Shown in pieces: positions 22,556 through 33,607 of a stretch of DNA of 64,000 nt. The DNA is from Perognathus longimembris pacificus (Eukaryota; Chordata; Mammalia; Rodentia; Heteromyidae): assembly GCF_023159225.1 (NCBI RefSeq), contig NC_063168.1, positions 62,909,398 through 62,973,397 of the forward strand. Direction: 5' to 3'. Each line of letters opens with the position of its first letter. The first letter of the stretch is position 1. The notes beneath the pieces were generated by a model, which made no database searches, was not told where the DNA came from, and was given only the letters and a program-made list of their open reading frames with translations. The translations under genes and the position numbers were made by a program.

Positions 22556-22765
22556 ATGCTGGGAATATGGCTTAGCGGTAGAGTGCTTGCCTTGCATGCA
22601 GGAAGCCCTGGGTTCGATTTGTCAGCATCACATAAACAGAAAAGGCCGGAAATGGCGCTGTGGCTCAAGTGTTAGAGTGCTAGGCTTTAGCAAAAAGAAG
22701 CCAGGGACAGTGCTCAGGCCCTGAGTCCAAGCTCCAGGGCTGGCAAAAATAATAATAAATGTAAA
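22556..22765 (+). repeat. IDL-Geo SINE, older type
   Basis: It carries ccttgcatgcaggaagccctggg and accacataaacag-type features. The box B is mutated (gggttcgatttgtc). Confidence 0.9.
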
Positions 22766-24042
22766 ATAAATGCTACCAGAATTATTTATTTCAGACTTTA
22801 AAAGTCATATTTCTACATAATATGACTTGCAAAAATTATGAAAGAATACTGATAGCTATGTCCTGTTATTAAATAGACAACACCAACAGCCAGGCAAAGA
22901 AAATAACACCAACATGTGATAGAAAATACCAAATGGTTACAACTTAAATGGCATCCCTTTTATCTTTTAGATTCTCTTTAAAAAAGAAAACCCCTAATTT
23001 ATCTGTGAATGTATGAGCTGTCTCCCTCAACTAGAAGATGTCATATGTTTGAATATTTTTACACTAAACATGAAGGAAAAATTAGAGCAAAATTATAGAT
23101 TTGAATACTTAAACATTTAAAAGCTTCTATATACAAGAATTCATATAAAATGAACAGTGAAACTGAAGGGAAAATTCAGTTATAAAAAGCAGTGAATATT
23201 AAAAATTCATAAGATGGGTAAGATACCAAATAGGTAAGTGAACAGAGGACTCTAAATACAACAAAGAATTAAAATAAAGTAGCAATGTGTAGTGATGAGT
23301 TTGATAAATGCTGGGTGAGACATAGGGGTGATAATGTGGGGAGACTCGCCCGCTCACTGGCTGGAGAGAGAAAAGCTGACAGCACTGATCGTGCAGCAAT
23401 CTGACACTGAGTCACTCTGGGAGGGAATTATTACAATTTAAGAAAAGTTTAATTCCACATCGTATTTGACAGCTGCGCTACTAGACAAATTGAGTAACAT
23501 TTTTAGCATCCGTCTCTTCATTGTAAAATATGAAGTTGTCAATGTTATTCTAATGATAGTGTAATAAAGCATGGGTTTGATTCACACAGTTTTTAGATGC
23601 TCTAGAAACAGACCTTGCAAGTTTATTATTGGACCTGTGTGAATACATACATGAAATATACTTCAAAGAGCCCCCTTATCCAAAAGAAAACTGAAAACCA
23701 CTTTAACACTAGAGCAGTGTGAAAGTCACCTATTCCCTAGCATAGTACAAGCCCAAGTTTGGAATTCACTATAAAAATTCAGGTAAATACTAAAGGTGAT
23801 CTTGAACTTACCCTGTTTATTTCTAAACTCCTCAGAGTAGTTTGTAGTGATTTCTTAGGAGATTAACTTCTTATCTAATATAGTTGTAACAGGAACCTGA
23901 AATTAAGAAAACAGTTTAAGTCAGTTAGATCTATCTAGATCAGTCACATGAAATTAATACAATCTAATTTCGGAAGAGGAGAAAGGTAATATTGTTTGAT
24001 ATATTTATAGTGCTCTTCTTAATTCATTAAGTTATATAGTAA
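22766..24042. other. 1.3-kb stretch without recognised features
   Basis: AT-rich and apparently single-copy. Confidence 0.5.
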
Positions 24043-24274
24043 TGTTGGGCACCAGTGGCTCATACCTGTAATCCTAGCTACAAAGGAGGCTGAGATCTGA
24101 AGATAAAGTTTCCAAGATAGCCCAGACAGAAAAGTCCAAGAGGATCTTATCTCCAATTAACCACTAAAAGCAGGAGGTGGTGTTATGGCTCAAGTAGAAG
24201 AGCTCTGGCCTTGGAGCAAAGTCAGGGACAGTGCCCAAACTTTGAGTGCTAGGACTAGCACCAAAAAGAAAAAA
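24043..24274 (+). repeat. H-Geo SINE
   Basis: Head, tatctccaattaaccact linker and Geo monomer are present. The box B-like region is decayed (ctttgagtgctagg). Confidence 0.87.
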
Positions 24275-24482
24275 GATAAGTATTAACTAGTTTTCTTCTC
24301 TGGTATAGCTGGAAAAAAAAAAGTGTAACTAATTTATAAACTACACTGGTATTCTCTAGAAGCAAACAAAAACTAGAGATGTTATGTAAATAGTTTTTTT
24401 TTTAAGAGCTCAAAGAATTAACCCCCACCCCAATAAACCCTCAAAGAATCCACAACCAAATTAAAGAACAATTGTTTTTGTT

Positions 24483-25055
24483 TTTGGTCAGTCATGAGGC
24501 TTGAACTCAGGGCTGGGCACTGTCTCTGAGCTCTTTTTGCTCAAGGCTAGCATTGCTCACTTTTTGCTCAAAGTGCTAGCATTCTAGCACTTTGAACCAC
24601 AGTGCCACACCCGTTTTCTGTGTTAATTGTTGATAAGTGTAAGGTCCAACCCCAGGAGGGCTCCATGCAGATGCCCAGCAACTGTTTAAGTCTGCGCCCA
24701 GTACCTAAGTTACCTAGGTAACTGGCACACCTGGAGACAGTCACCTCCTGCTCTGAGGTCACATCCAATCCAGCTGGCCATATCTCCCACCTTTTCCTAT
24801 ATAATCTAGCTCTCTTTCCTTTTCTCTCTTACTCTCTCTTGCTCTCTTTTTCCCTTCTTCCTTCCCCTCTGTCTCCCCACAGCTCCATCTTGTGTGGGCT
24901 GGCAGTTTGCTTTCCCCCCAATAAACTCCTTTCTGCCTGAACCATATGGCTGGTTTCCTTTCTGGCAAACCTTACAATAAGAGTCTCCCAGACTTTCCTG
25001 CTGAGCTAGTTTTGAACTGGAATCCTCATTACAGGCATGAGCCACTAGCACCGAG
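24483..25055 (-). repeat. H-Geo SINE split by a solo LTR
   Basis: The Geo half lies at 24483-24637 and the linker and head at 24977-25055. The Geo part contains an internal duplication of ctttttgctcaa ... gctagcatt. Confidence 0.9.
24638..24976 (+). mobile_element. Solo LTR of an endogenous retrovirus, 339 bp
   Basis: Perfect terminal inverted repeats TGTAAGG (24638-24644) and CCTTACA (24970-24976). A 5-bp direct repeat ATAAG flanks it (24633-24637 and 24977-24981). A TATA-like box cctatataat lies near 24797, a CT-rich leader follows, and the poly(A) signal caataaactcc is near 24919. Only the LTR remains, which is expected after recombination between two LTRs. Confidence 0.93.
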
Positions 25056-25104
25056 GTATATATATATGTTTTAATAAGACCCTATCTCAAAAACAAGTGG
25101 AACA

Positions 25105-25195
25105 AAAACAGGCTAGAGGCCTGCCTCAAGTGGTAAAGTCCAGTCCTAACAAGTATCAAGCCCCGAGTTCAAATCTCAATACCACTGAAATAGAA
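25105..25195 (+). repeat. Old ID-like fragment
   Basis: gcctgcctcaagtggtaaagtcc ... cgagttcaaatctcaatacc keeps box A- and box B-like spacing. Confidence 0.65.
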
Positions 25196-25261
25196 AACAT
25201 TAATTATGAAACTTTATTTCTCACAACGCGCCAGACTTTTAAGACAACCCCCCCCCAAAAA

Positions 25262-25378
25262 AGCAAAGGAAGGAGTCATGATGTTGTCAAAAAAGAAATG
25301 TATTCATTAGCTGAATTATGAAATGGTAACCCCTCTGTACAACATCTTAATAAAATTATATTTAATTTTTTAAGTTTT
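25262..25378 (+). mobile_element. L1 3' end
   Basis: gatgttgtcaaaaaagaaatgtattcattagctgaattatg ... ggtaacccctctgtac matches the L1 end at 40920-41020. Confidence 0.75.
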
Positions 25379-25467
25379 AAAAGCAAGCCACAGTGACAGA
25401 ATTCTATCCAATCAAGCACATGCAAACACAGTAAGTGTATCAATGTTTGTATAAAGATCTACAGGGG

Positions 25468-25668
25468 AGGGCTGGGGATATGGCCTAGTGGCAAGAGTGC
25501 CTGCTTCATATACATGAGGCCCTGGGTTCGATTCCCCAGCACCACATATACAGAAAATGGCCAGAAGTGGCGCTGTGGCTCAAGTGGCAGAGTGCTAGCC
25601 TTGAGCAAAAAGAAGCCAGGGACAGTGCTCAGGCCCTGAGTCCAAGCCCCAGGACTGGCCAAAAAAAA
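25468..25668 (+). repeat. IDL-Geo SINE with target-site duplication
   Basis: The copy is well preserved. The direct repeat agatctacagggga occurs at 25454-25467 and at about 25669-25682. Confidence 0.95.
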
Positions 25669-25724
25669 GATCTACAGGGGATTTTAAGTATAATTTTAAC
25701 AAAAAGCAACTGAAAAGTAAAAGT

Positions 25725-25805
25725 ACTTTGTGCTAGCAGTGTAGCTCAATGGTATAGTACTTGCCTAGTATGAGAAAAGCCTTGGGTTGTATTTCTAGTA
25801 CAAGA
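25725..25805 (+). repeat. ID-like element
   Basis: gctagcagtgtagctcaatggtatagtacttgcctagtatgag ... cttgggttgtatttctagtac. Confidence 0.75.
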
Positions 25806-25807
25806 AA

Positions 25808-25918
25808 AAATGGAGGGAAAGAGGGAAAAGGAGGGAGGGAGGGGAAAAAAGAGACAGAAAGGGAGCAGGGAGGGAGGGAGGGAGGAAGCGTAGGAAGGAG
25901 GAAGGTAGGGAGAGTCTA
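25808..25918 (+). repeat. Purine-rich GGGA/GGAA tract
   Basis: A G/A-only stretch directly following the ID-like element. Confidence 0.95.
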
Positions 25919-26284
25919 AGTAAAAGAGCCCTGGACATTATACATGACATACTTAAGACTAAAGGTAGAGAGAAAACAGGCCAGATATTGAGCTCCGGAT
26001 CCAAGGAACATACAAACTATTCTATGCCACCATAACTGAAAGTAGTATATCTGGGAAAAGCATATCAACCAATCCCAATATGAACTTTATTTGAATGCCA
26101 GTTGAAAATAAGTCACCGTAAGGTGAGTGAAATGTATACAATATAGTAGAAAGAAAAGATATTTATTAAATAATGCTAGGAAAATCATTGTAGAACCATG
26201 TGATACGGTACAAACAACAAAAGTAAAGGCTAAAAACAAGTTTGTAAGACAATGTGGAGATACCTTTAAAAAATGTACACATCA

Positions 26285-26505
26285 GGGCTGGGAATGTGGC
26301 TTGGTGGTAGAGTGCTTGCCTTGCATGCACAATGCCCTGAGTTTGATTCCTCAGCACCACATAAACAGAAAAGGCCAAAAGTAGCACTGTGGCTCAAGAG
26401 GCACAGTGCTAGCCTTGAGCAAAAGAAAAAAAAAAAAAAGAAAAAAGCCAGGGACAGTGCTCAGGCCTTGAGTCCAAGCTCCAGGGCTAGGAAAAAAAAA
26501 AAAAA
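26285..26505 (+). repeat. IDL-Geo SINE with expanded internal A-run
   Basis: The Geo monomer's gagcaaaagaagcc site has grown into about 20 A/G bases (26421-26447). The target repeat aaaaatgtac lies on both sides. Confidence 0.92.
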
Positions 26506-26551
26506 TGTACTATACATCATTATATGCTTCCTTACTGATAGTTAACAGCCC

Positions 26552-26630
26552 TTTCTATGAAATAAATTCGGACAAGAAAAAACTCAAACCTAAATCTTAT
26601 CAAGTTTTATACCCAACTGAAGATTTACAG
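26552..26630 (+). repeat. Unknown 79-bp block, copy 1
   Basis: ttctatgaaataaattcgg ... tatacccaactgaagatttacag has a sister copy at 27495-27574. Each is followed at once by B1-like head sequence (gcatgatggt). Confidence 0.85.
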
Positions 26631-26632
26631 GA

Positions 26633-26900
26633 GGAGCTAGGCATGATGGTCTGTGCCTATAACCTCAGCTACTCTAGGGACAGAGGTTGAAAGGATTGTA
26701 GACTGAAGCTAGCTGGGACAAAATATTAGCAAGATTCCATCTCAACTAGCATCTGGGTAAGGAAGCATGCACTTGTAATGCTAGCTAGTGAGGGAGGCAT
26801 ATATACGAAGATCATAGTGGCCCCCAAGCACACCCCAAGACACTATGAAAAATAACTAAAGCAAAAGGGTTTAGGGTGTGGCTCAATAATTTCAGTTCCA
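26633..26900 (+). repeat. Three-part B1/B1/ID-like SINE, 3' end lost
   Basis: Monomer 1 is gctaggcatgatggtctgtgcctataacctcagctac. Monomer 2 is gcatgcacttgtaatgctagctag. The join aaaaataactaaagcaaaagg is followed by a short tRNA-like stub (gggtgtggctcaa). Confidence 0.7.
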
Positions 26901-27308
26901 ACAGCCTTAAAAACAATGCCTAAGTATTAACTTAACCAAGGATATAAAAGACACTACACCAAAAAACAAGAAAACCCTGAAGAAAGAAACGGAAGAAGAC
27001 ACCAAGTCACAAAGACCTTCATGCTTATTGATGGGCAGAATTAAGACTGAAAAAAAGGCTGTGGACAAATGCAATGTAATGCCCACCAAAGGCCCAATGT
27101 TATTTTTCAAAGAAAATCAATCCAAAAGTTTATATGGAAGCATAAAAACTAAAAGAAACAAAAGCAATTCTGAAGAAAAAAAGCAATGCTGGAGGTGCCA
27201 CAGATGATGTATGGAAGATCTCTAAAGCATCATAATTCTTACACAAAACCACAGGTTCTGGAAATCCAATCAGGAGAAGCAGTTCAAGGTGTCTCACAAA
27301 AAGGGAGA

Positions 27309-27395
27309 GACTTGGCAAGAGGTGTAGCTCCCATGGTAGAGGCCTGCCTTGCAAGCATATGGCCCTTTGTTCAACTCTCAGTAATACCACAATAA
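27309..27395 (+). repeat. Old ID-like monomer
   Basis: ggcaagaggtgtagctcccatggtagaggcctgccttgcaagcatatgg ... gttcaactctcagtaatacc. Confidence 0.7.
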
Positions 27396-27494
27396 TGAAA
27401 GATTAAAGATAAAAACAAATAAAATAAACATAAAAACAAATAAAATAAAGAACTACAAATAAAAAACAACACAAACAACACTGAGAATTAAACA

Positions 27495-27574
27495 CTTTCT
27501 TGAAATAAATCCTGACAAGAAAAAAACTCAAAACTGAATCTCATCAAGCTTTATACCCAACTGAAAATTTACAG
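27495..27574 (+). repeat. Unknown 79-bp block, copy 2
   Basis: ttcttgaaataaatcctgac ... tatacccaactgaaaatttacag. See copy 1 at 26552. Confidence 0.85.
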
Positions 27575-28458
27575 CAGGCATGATGGTATATGCCTACAAG
27601 ATGATGTCTGTAAGAAAGTCTCACAAGGTGGAACTTATTTTAGTAAAACAGGATAAAGTAGGGAGAAATGGAGATGAGCAATAGTTGCTGCTCATAGCAC
27701 AGGAAATGGGAGTTCAGTATCACAACACTGAATTCAAACTATATTACAAGGCAAGCCACAGTAACAAAACAGCTTGGCATAGGCACAAAAAGAGATCCAA
27801 AGACTAATGGAACAGAACTGAAGATCCAAGAACAAAACCACAGAGGTACAGCAATTAAAATTTTGACAAAGGAACAAAAAACAAATGCTGTGAAATTTTG
27901 ACAAAAGAACAAAAACAAACACTGGAGAAAAGACAGTATCTTCAACAAATGGTGCTGGGAAAATGGTTATCTACAGGCAGAACACTGAAACTGGACCCCT
28001 ACCTCGTACCTTGTACAAAAATCAACTCCAAATAGACTTTTAAGAACCCAAAGTATAATATAAAATTTTAAATCTACTATGGGAAAACCTTGGGAGATAT
28101 AGGTACAGGTAATTTTTTTTTTCCTGAATGGGACTCTAAATACCCAGAAAATAACATGATTTAACAAATAGGAACACAACAAATGAAAAAGTTTCTGCAC
28201 AGCAAAAGAAACAATTAAAAAACTAAGAGACAAACCATAAGAAGGGAGAAAATCTTCTATAGCTATTCAATGGATAAAGAACTAATAGACTATAAAGAGC
28301 TAAAAAATCTAAACAGCAAAAGAGCAATTACTCCAATTAACAAATGGGCAAACAAATCAGACAGTTCTCAGAAGAAGAAATACAAAAGACTAATTGATGA
28401 ACAAAGAGATATTCAATCTCCTTAGTCATAAAGGACATACAAATCAAAACTATACTAA

Positions 28459-28678
28459 GGGGCTGGGAATGTGGCCTAGTGGCAAGAGTGCTTGCCTCAT
28501 ATACATGAAGCCCTGAGTTCGATTCCCCAGCACCACATATATAGAAAATGACCAGAAGTGGTGCTGTGGCTCAAGTGGCAGAGTGTTAGCCTTGAGCAAA
28601 AAGAAGCCAGGGACAGTGCTCAGGCACTGAGTCCAAAGCCCAGGACTGGCCAAAAAAAAAAAAAAAAGAGAGAGAGAG
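28459..28678 (+). repeat. IDL-Geo SINE nested in L1
   Basis: The L1 target sequence caaaactatac is duplicated on both sides (28445-28455 and about 28684-28694). The tail continues as (AG)n. Confidence 0.94.
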
Positions 28679-28977
28679 AGAGACAAAACTATACGAATAT
28701 TCCATCTCATTTTGTCAGAATGGTTGTCAGAAAACAAGCAATAATAAATGCTGACAAGAAGTGGGGGGTAGGGTCCTTCATACATTGCTGGTAGCAATAT
28801 AAATTAGTGCAAACACCATGGAAATCAGTATGGAGGTTCCTCTAAAAGCTAAAATTCAACCTACCTTATGACCCTGCCATTCCACTCTTGGGCATATACA
28901 TGATGAAGTAAACATCAGTACTCAAGAATGGTACAGGGCAAAAAAAAAAAAAAAAAAAAACACCAAAAAACAAACAA

Positions 28978-29190
28978 GGGCTGGGAATATGGCCCAGTGG
29001 CAAGAGTGCTCGCCTCACATACATGAAGCCCTGGGTTCGATTCCTCAGCACCACATATACAGAAAATGACCAGAAGTGGCGCTGTGGCTCAAGTGGCAGA
29101 GTGCCAGCCTTGAGCAAAAAAGAAGCCAGGGACAGTGCTCAGGCCCCAAGTTCAAGGCCCAGGACTGGCAAAAAAAAAAAAAAAAAAGAA
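28978..29190 (+). repeat. IDL-Geo SINE nested in L1
   Basis: The duplicated target gaatggtaca occurs at 28926-28935 and 29194-29203. An unexplained A-rich stretch (28939-28977) lies between the 5' target copy and the SINE start. Confidence 0.9.
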
Positions 29191-29383
29191 GGAGAATGGT
29201 ACATGCATACCTATGAGGACTGAGTGATACGCACAAGAACCAAACAGCAGAGTCCACCAAAGCTGACTGGGCAAAGAAAACACAGTACGTGTGTACATAC
29301 ACATGTATGTGTGTGCGAATGTACACATACGTGTATATGTACCATGGAACATTATATGGCCCTATATGAGAATGAAATAATGA

Positions 29384-29613
29384 AGCTGGGTGCTGGCGGC
29401 TCGGGCCTGTAATCCTATCTACTCAGAGGTTGAGATGAGGATAGCAGTTCAAAGTCAGTCCTGGCAGACCATGAGACTCATATCTCCAATAAACTACTCA
29501 GAAAAAGACAAAAGTGGTGCTGTGGCTCAAGTAGTAGAGCACTAGCCTTGAGTGAAAGAAGCTCATGGACAGCACCCAGACTCTGAGTTCAATCTCTAGG
29601 ACCAGAACAAAAA
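29384..29613 (+). repeat. H-Geo SINE nested in L1
   Basis: It is flanked by gaatgaaataa (29370) and gaatgaataaaataa (29615), the L1 target. Confidence 0.9.
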
Positions 29614-29753
29614 AGAATGAATAAAATAACATTATTTACAAGAAAATCAATGTGACTGGAGAAGATCCTGTTGAGTGAGATAAGTCAAAGTCAAAGAGAC
29701 AAATATTGTATGCTAGCATTCATATGTGGAAGCTAGACCTAAAAGACACATAT

Positions 29754-29990
29754 AGCTCAGTGTTGGTGGCTCACACCTATAATCCTAGCTATTCAAAAGG
29801 CTGAGGTCTGAGGATTGGAGTTCAAAGCCAACCCAGGTAGAAAAGTCCTCGTGAGACTCTTATCTCCAATTAACCACTCAAAAACCGTAAGTGGTGCTGT
29901 GGCTCAAGTGGTAGAGTGCTAGCTTTGAGCACAAAGAGGTTCAAGGACAGTGCCCAGGCCCTGAGTTCAACCCCCACAACTGATGCCCTT
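29754..29990 (+). repeat. H-Geo SINE nested in L1
   Basis: It is flanked by aaaagacacatat (29740) and aaaagacatat (29993). The copy is well preserved. Confidence 0.9.
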
Positions 29991-30548
29991 CCCAAAAGAC
30001 ATATGTTGGTGGACATGTACATATGTATATATGCCTCTATACACAAATCTATGTGTGCATATATAAATAAATATATATATACATGAATAAACATAAAACA
30101 GGACTCTGGAACTAGAGAGATGAGAAGAAAAACAAAAGATTGAGAGTAAATTATTTTTAAATGCATTGTGATTATGTATAAAGACAACATACTGTCTCCT
30201 GGTAAAAACTTATAGTCAATAAGAGATTGTGGGAGCAGGGAAAGAGAAAGCTTAATAGAGAAGATTATTCTGAACAATATATAAGATATGAGCATCTGAT
30301 ATACCATAGTGAAACCCTTGGTGCAATTAATGTTATTATAAAAATGAAATGAATGACAGAAAAGTAGGGCAGCCTCTGAAAAACTGAGAAGTAACACAAG
30401 AGAGGAAGGCTGGTAAAGAGAATGAAGAAAATAAAAGAATGCCTACTGGAGTGGTTTTGAGAGGAGAATGGGATGAAGTAGAGTGATGACAAGGGTGAAG
30501 TAAACCCTCATTCCAACAAAGACAGTATTGAAAACATGCTTTATTTTT

Positions 30549-30645
30549 AAGGCAGGCATGGTAGTACTGGGAAGGCTGAAGCGGGAAGGCTACAGGGTCA
30601 TGGCCTGGCTGAGCTACAAAGTAAGACCCAATCTCAAAAAAAAGT
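30549..30645 (+). repeat. B1-like monomer
   Basis: ggcaggcatggtagtactggg ... gctgagctacaaagtaagacccaatctcaaaaaaa. Confidence 0.8.
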
Positions 30646-30659
30646 TCTTTATATAACAT

Positions 30660-31240
30660 TTAGCGGTAAGAAATTACTGTAAATTTTTAATACTGCTATG
30701 AGTATGTTCTTTCTAGTTAAGAAAAAAGACCTTATCTTTTCCACATTTATCAAGAAATATATAACATACAGATCTACTGACAAGATGTTTAAATTTGTTT
30801 CAATATATGAGAGGGTAGAAAGTGGACATGAATATAGATAAAAACAAGACTGGCTACTGATTGATCATTGTTGAAATTAAGTAGGAGCTTATTGTTCTAT
30901 TTTCTCTACTTTGGCTTACATTTGAAATGTCCCTTAACAAAATTCATTTGAAATGCATATTTCATATGACTCAGCAACTGTCTTTACCCTAAAGAAACTC
31001 TCCCATGGATACATGAGAAGAGACATACAAGACTACTCCTTTCTTCACTGTTTGTAACTTTTTAAAAATCAAAACCATTAGCTGTAACTATGGTATACTT
31101 GTAGTACAAAAGAAATACATCGAACTGAAAAAAACAGGCTTCAAACACATTACCAAACAAAATAAAATCATATTATCAAGCTATACAATACTCACTTTAA
31201 AAGCTTCACACAATGCTTTACATTTCCTACAAGTATGTTC
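30660..31240. other. Unassigned AT-rich spacer
   Basis: No gene or repeat is recognised. Confidence 0.45.
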
Positions 31241-31276
31241 GTGTGTGTGTGTGTGTGTGTATGTGTGTGTGTGTGG
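31241..31276 (+). repeat. (TG)n microsatellite
   Basis: About 17 TG units with one interruption. Confidence 0.97.
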
Positions 31277-31306
31277 GGTATATATTCATCTTTTTTTTTT
31301 CTTTTC

Positions 31307-31495
31307 TGCCAGTCATGAGGTGTGAATTCAGGGCCCAAGCACTGTCACTGAGCTACTTTTGCTCAAGGCTAACACTACCACTTCAGCCACAGCACAACTT
31401 CTGGCATTTTCTGTGTATATGGTACTAAGGAACCGAACCCAGGGCTTCATGCATGCTAGGCAAGCACTCTACCACTAAGCCACATTCCCAGCCCC
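31307..31495 (-). repeat. IDL-Geo SINE, older type
   Basis: Full-length but diverged. The left monomer has catgcatgctaggcaagc, typical of the older subgroup. Confidence 0.9.
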
Positions 31496-31523
31496 TATTT
31501 TTGTTCTGGGTTTTTGTTTTGTG

Positions 31524-31741
31524 CCAGTCAGGGCCTGGGTGTGATTGCTGAGCTTTTCCCACTAAAGGACAGTGCTCTACCACTTAAACCACAGCTCTAC
31601 TTCCAGCTTTATTGGGAGTGGGATTAATTCGAGATAAGAGTCTCATGGATTTTCCTACCTGGGCTGGCTTCAAACCCTGATACTCAGATCTCAGCTTCCT
31701 GAGTAGCTAGGATTACAGATGTGAGCCACCAGTACCTGGCT
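31524..31741 (-). repeat. H-Geo SINE
   Basis: The Geo complement, the linker (gattaattcgagataagagtctc) and the head complement (tagctaggattacagatgtgagccaccag) occur in order. Confidence 0.9.
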
Positions 31742-32092
31742 GGGTCATTTTTGTATGTTTTTAAGACAGTTTTTTTGTTTTTTGTTTTTTTTTTTGCCAG
31801 TCCTGGGGCTTGGACTCAAGGCCTGAGCACTGTCCCTGGCTTCTTTTTGCTCAAGGCTAGCACTCTGCCACTTGAGTCACAGCGCCACTTCTGGCCATTT
31901 TCTGTATATGTGGTGCTGGGGAATCGAACCCAGGGCTTCATGTATATGAAGCAGGCACTCTTGCCACTAGGCCATATTCCAGCCCCTTAAGACAGTTTTG
32001 ATATGTAGCTCAGGCTGGCTCTGATTTCCAATCCTCTTACTTCTGCTACCCAGGTGCTGGGATTACAGGAATATAACACCACAGCCAGCTGT
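31742..32092 (-). repeat. B1-like SINE split by IDL-Geo
   Basis: The outer parts are ttttgtatgtttttaagac and tgatatgtagctcaggctggctctg ... gctgggattacagg, the complement of a B1-like element. Confidence 0.8.
31795..31986 (-). repeat. IDL-Geo SINE with target-site duplication
   Basis: The direct repeat ttaagacagtttt flanks it (31760-31772 and about 31987-31999). Confidence 0.95.
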
Positions 32093-32423
32093 ACATACTT
32101 AATCTAAAAATAGATGAAAAATATCTGGACAGATATCAAATGTTCAATGACAGTTACCTTCTGACTGAATGGGATAGAAACAGGATTATAAGAATGTCCA
32201 AAATGGACTTGGGCTTTATCCATCATCTAGTAAATATTTCATAAAGAAACATTACTTCTGTAGGAAAATTTATTTTCACTAAAAGAGAATTATATTTTTA
32301 CTTTCTTTGCAAATCAATATTTCCTATAACTTTTGAATAGAAACCTATCCAAAAATCATTTAATAGACATGTAAGCATCCAGCATACCCTATATGTTTTG
32401 CTAGAGTCAAGAAAGTAATCCAG

Positions 32424-32637
32424 GGGGCTGGGGATATGGCCTAGTGGCAAGAGTGCCTGCCTCATATACATGAGGCCCTGGGTTTGATTCCCCAGCACCA
32501 CATATACAGAAAACGGCCAGAAGGGGCGCTGTGGCTCAAGTGGCAGAGTGCTAGCCTTGAGCAAAAAGAAGCCAGGGACAGTGCTCAGGCCCTGAGTTCA
32601 CAGCCTAGGACTGGCCAAAAAAAAAAAAAAAAAAAAG
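32424..32637 (+). repeat. IDL-Geo SINE
   Basis: Well preserved, with an A-tail of over 20 bases. Confidence 0.94.
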
Positions 32638-32841
32638 AAATGTTAGAATTATTGTTGACAATTGTTGATTAAAATTAGGGACATGTGTGTATTTTTAGTG
32701 TTATGATCTGGAACTCTTATTAGGTCAAACCTCATGAAATTGCTTTTTTTTTTCCTGAATGCAGAATGATAGAATATTGGCTGTTTTGTGTGGTTCTAAC
32801 TAATATTTTTTTCTTCCAGATGAATTACTTTTTTCTTTTTT

Positions 32842-33034
32842 TGCCAGTCCTGGGGCTTGGACTCACGGCCTGAGCACTGTCCCTGGCTTCTTTTTGCTCA
32901 AGGCTAGCACTCTGCCACCTGAGTCACAACGCCCCTTCTGGCCGTTTTCCATATATGTGGTGCTGGGGAATCGAACCGAGAGCTTCATGTGTAGGAGGCA
33001 AGCACTCTTGCCACTAGGCCATATTCCCAGCCCC
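32842..33034 (-). repeat. IDL-Geo SINE, subgroup B
   Basis: It shares the linked variants gagtcacaacgcccc, gttttccatatatg and gagcttcatgtgtaggagg with the copies at 36730 and, in part, 45577. Confidence 0.94.
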
Positions 33035-33329
33035 ATTTAATCCAATATTTTACCTGACTAAAACATTTGTAATATTTATCTTAGTTTAAATAGATACTCA
33101 TTCTGTAAGCTTCTTAATTATTAACATCTGCTGTATTTCCTTTCATTTCCCATTGATTTTTCAAAAATAAGAAGCAATATAACATCTAAGATATTCTTGG
33201 ATATGTTCAATAAATATAAATAAAATATTATTTTTAAATGATAACACTTGAGAAAAGAAAATACTACCTAGATATACCAGGTAATATGTTAATGGATTAC
33301 AGATACCATTTATTTTATTTCTAATTTTT
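33035..33329. other. Unassigned AT-rich spacer
   Basis: I see nothing recognisable. Confidence 0.45.
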
Positions 33330-33548
33330 TTGTTGGTTGTGGGGTTTGAACTCAGGGCCTGGGCACAGTCTCAGAGCTCTTTTGCTCAAGTCTAGCACTC
33401 TTACTATATTGAGCCACAGCACCACTTCTGGTTTTCTGGGGGTTGACTGGAATCTCACAGACTGCCTGAGCTAGCTTTGAACTGTGATCTTCAGATCTCA
33501 GCCTGCTGAGTAGCCAAGATTACAGATGTGAGCCACCAGCACCTGGCT
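33330..33548 (-). repeat. H-Geo SINE
   Basis: The Geo complement, a short linker and the head complement are present. A C-run follows at 33567-33580. Confidence 0.88.
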
Positions 33549-33607
33549 TAGAATCTCATTTAGCCCCCGCCCCCCCCCCAAAAAAAAGAATACATGAAAG
33601 TACGGTT

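Larger units (their letters stand above)
27206..27711 (+). repeat. Composite insertion inside the L1
   Basis: L1 sequence breaks off at ggaggtgccac and resumes at tatcacaacactgaattc. The roughly 500-bp insert holds an ID-like monomer (27309-27395), an A-rich run, copy 2 of the 79-bp block and a short B1-like head. Confidence 0.65.
26900..30500 (+). mobile_element. Old L1 (ORF2 to 3'-UTR) broken by nested insertions
   Basis: L1 ORF2 landmarks appear in order: aaccaaggatataaaagac (26936), gggcagaattaagac (27034), tatggaagcataaaaac (27134), actatattacaaggc (27737), aacaaatggtgctgggaaaatgg (27944), caaaaatcaactcc (28015), gtttctgcacagc (28190), tatggaggttcctc (28830), ctgccattccactcttgggc (28874). 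Every frame is interrupted by stops and deletions, so no enzyme could be made. Nested elements are listed separately. The 3' limit (30250-30500) is uncertain. Confidence 0.88.

Noticed and set aside
29870..30397. 175-codon minus-strand open frame
   Set aside because: It runs through an H-Geo SINE and L1 3'-UTR.
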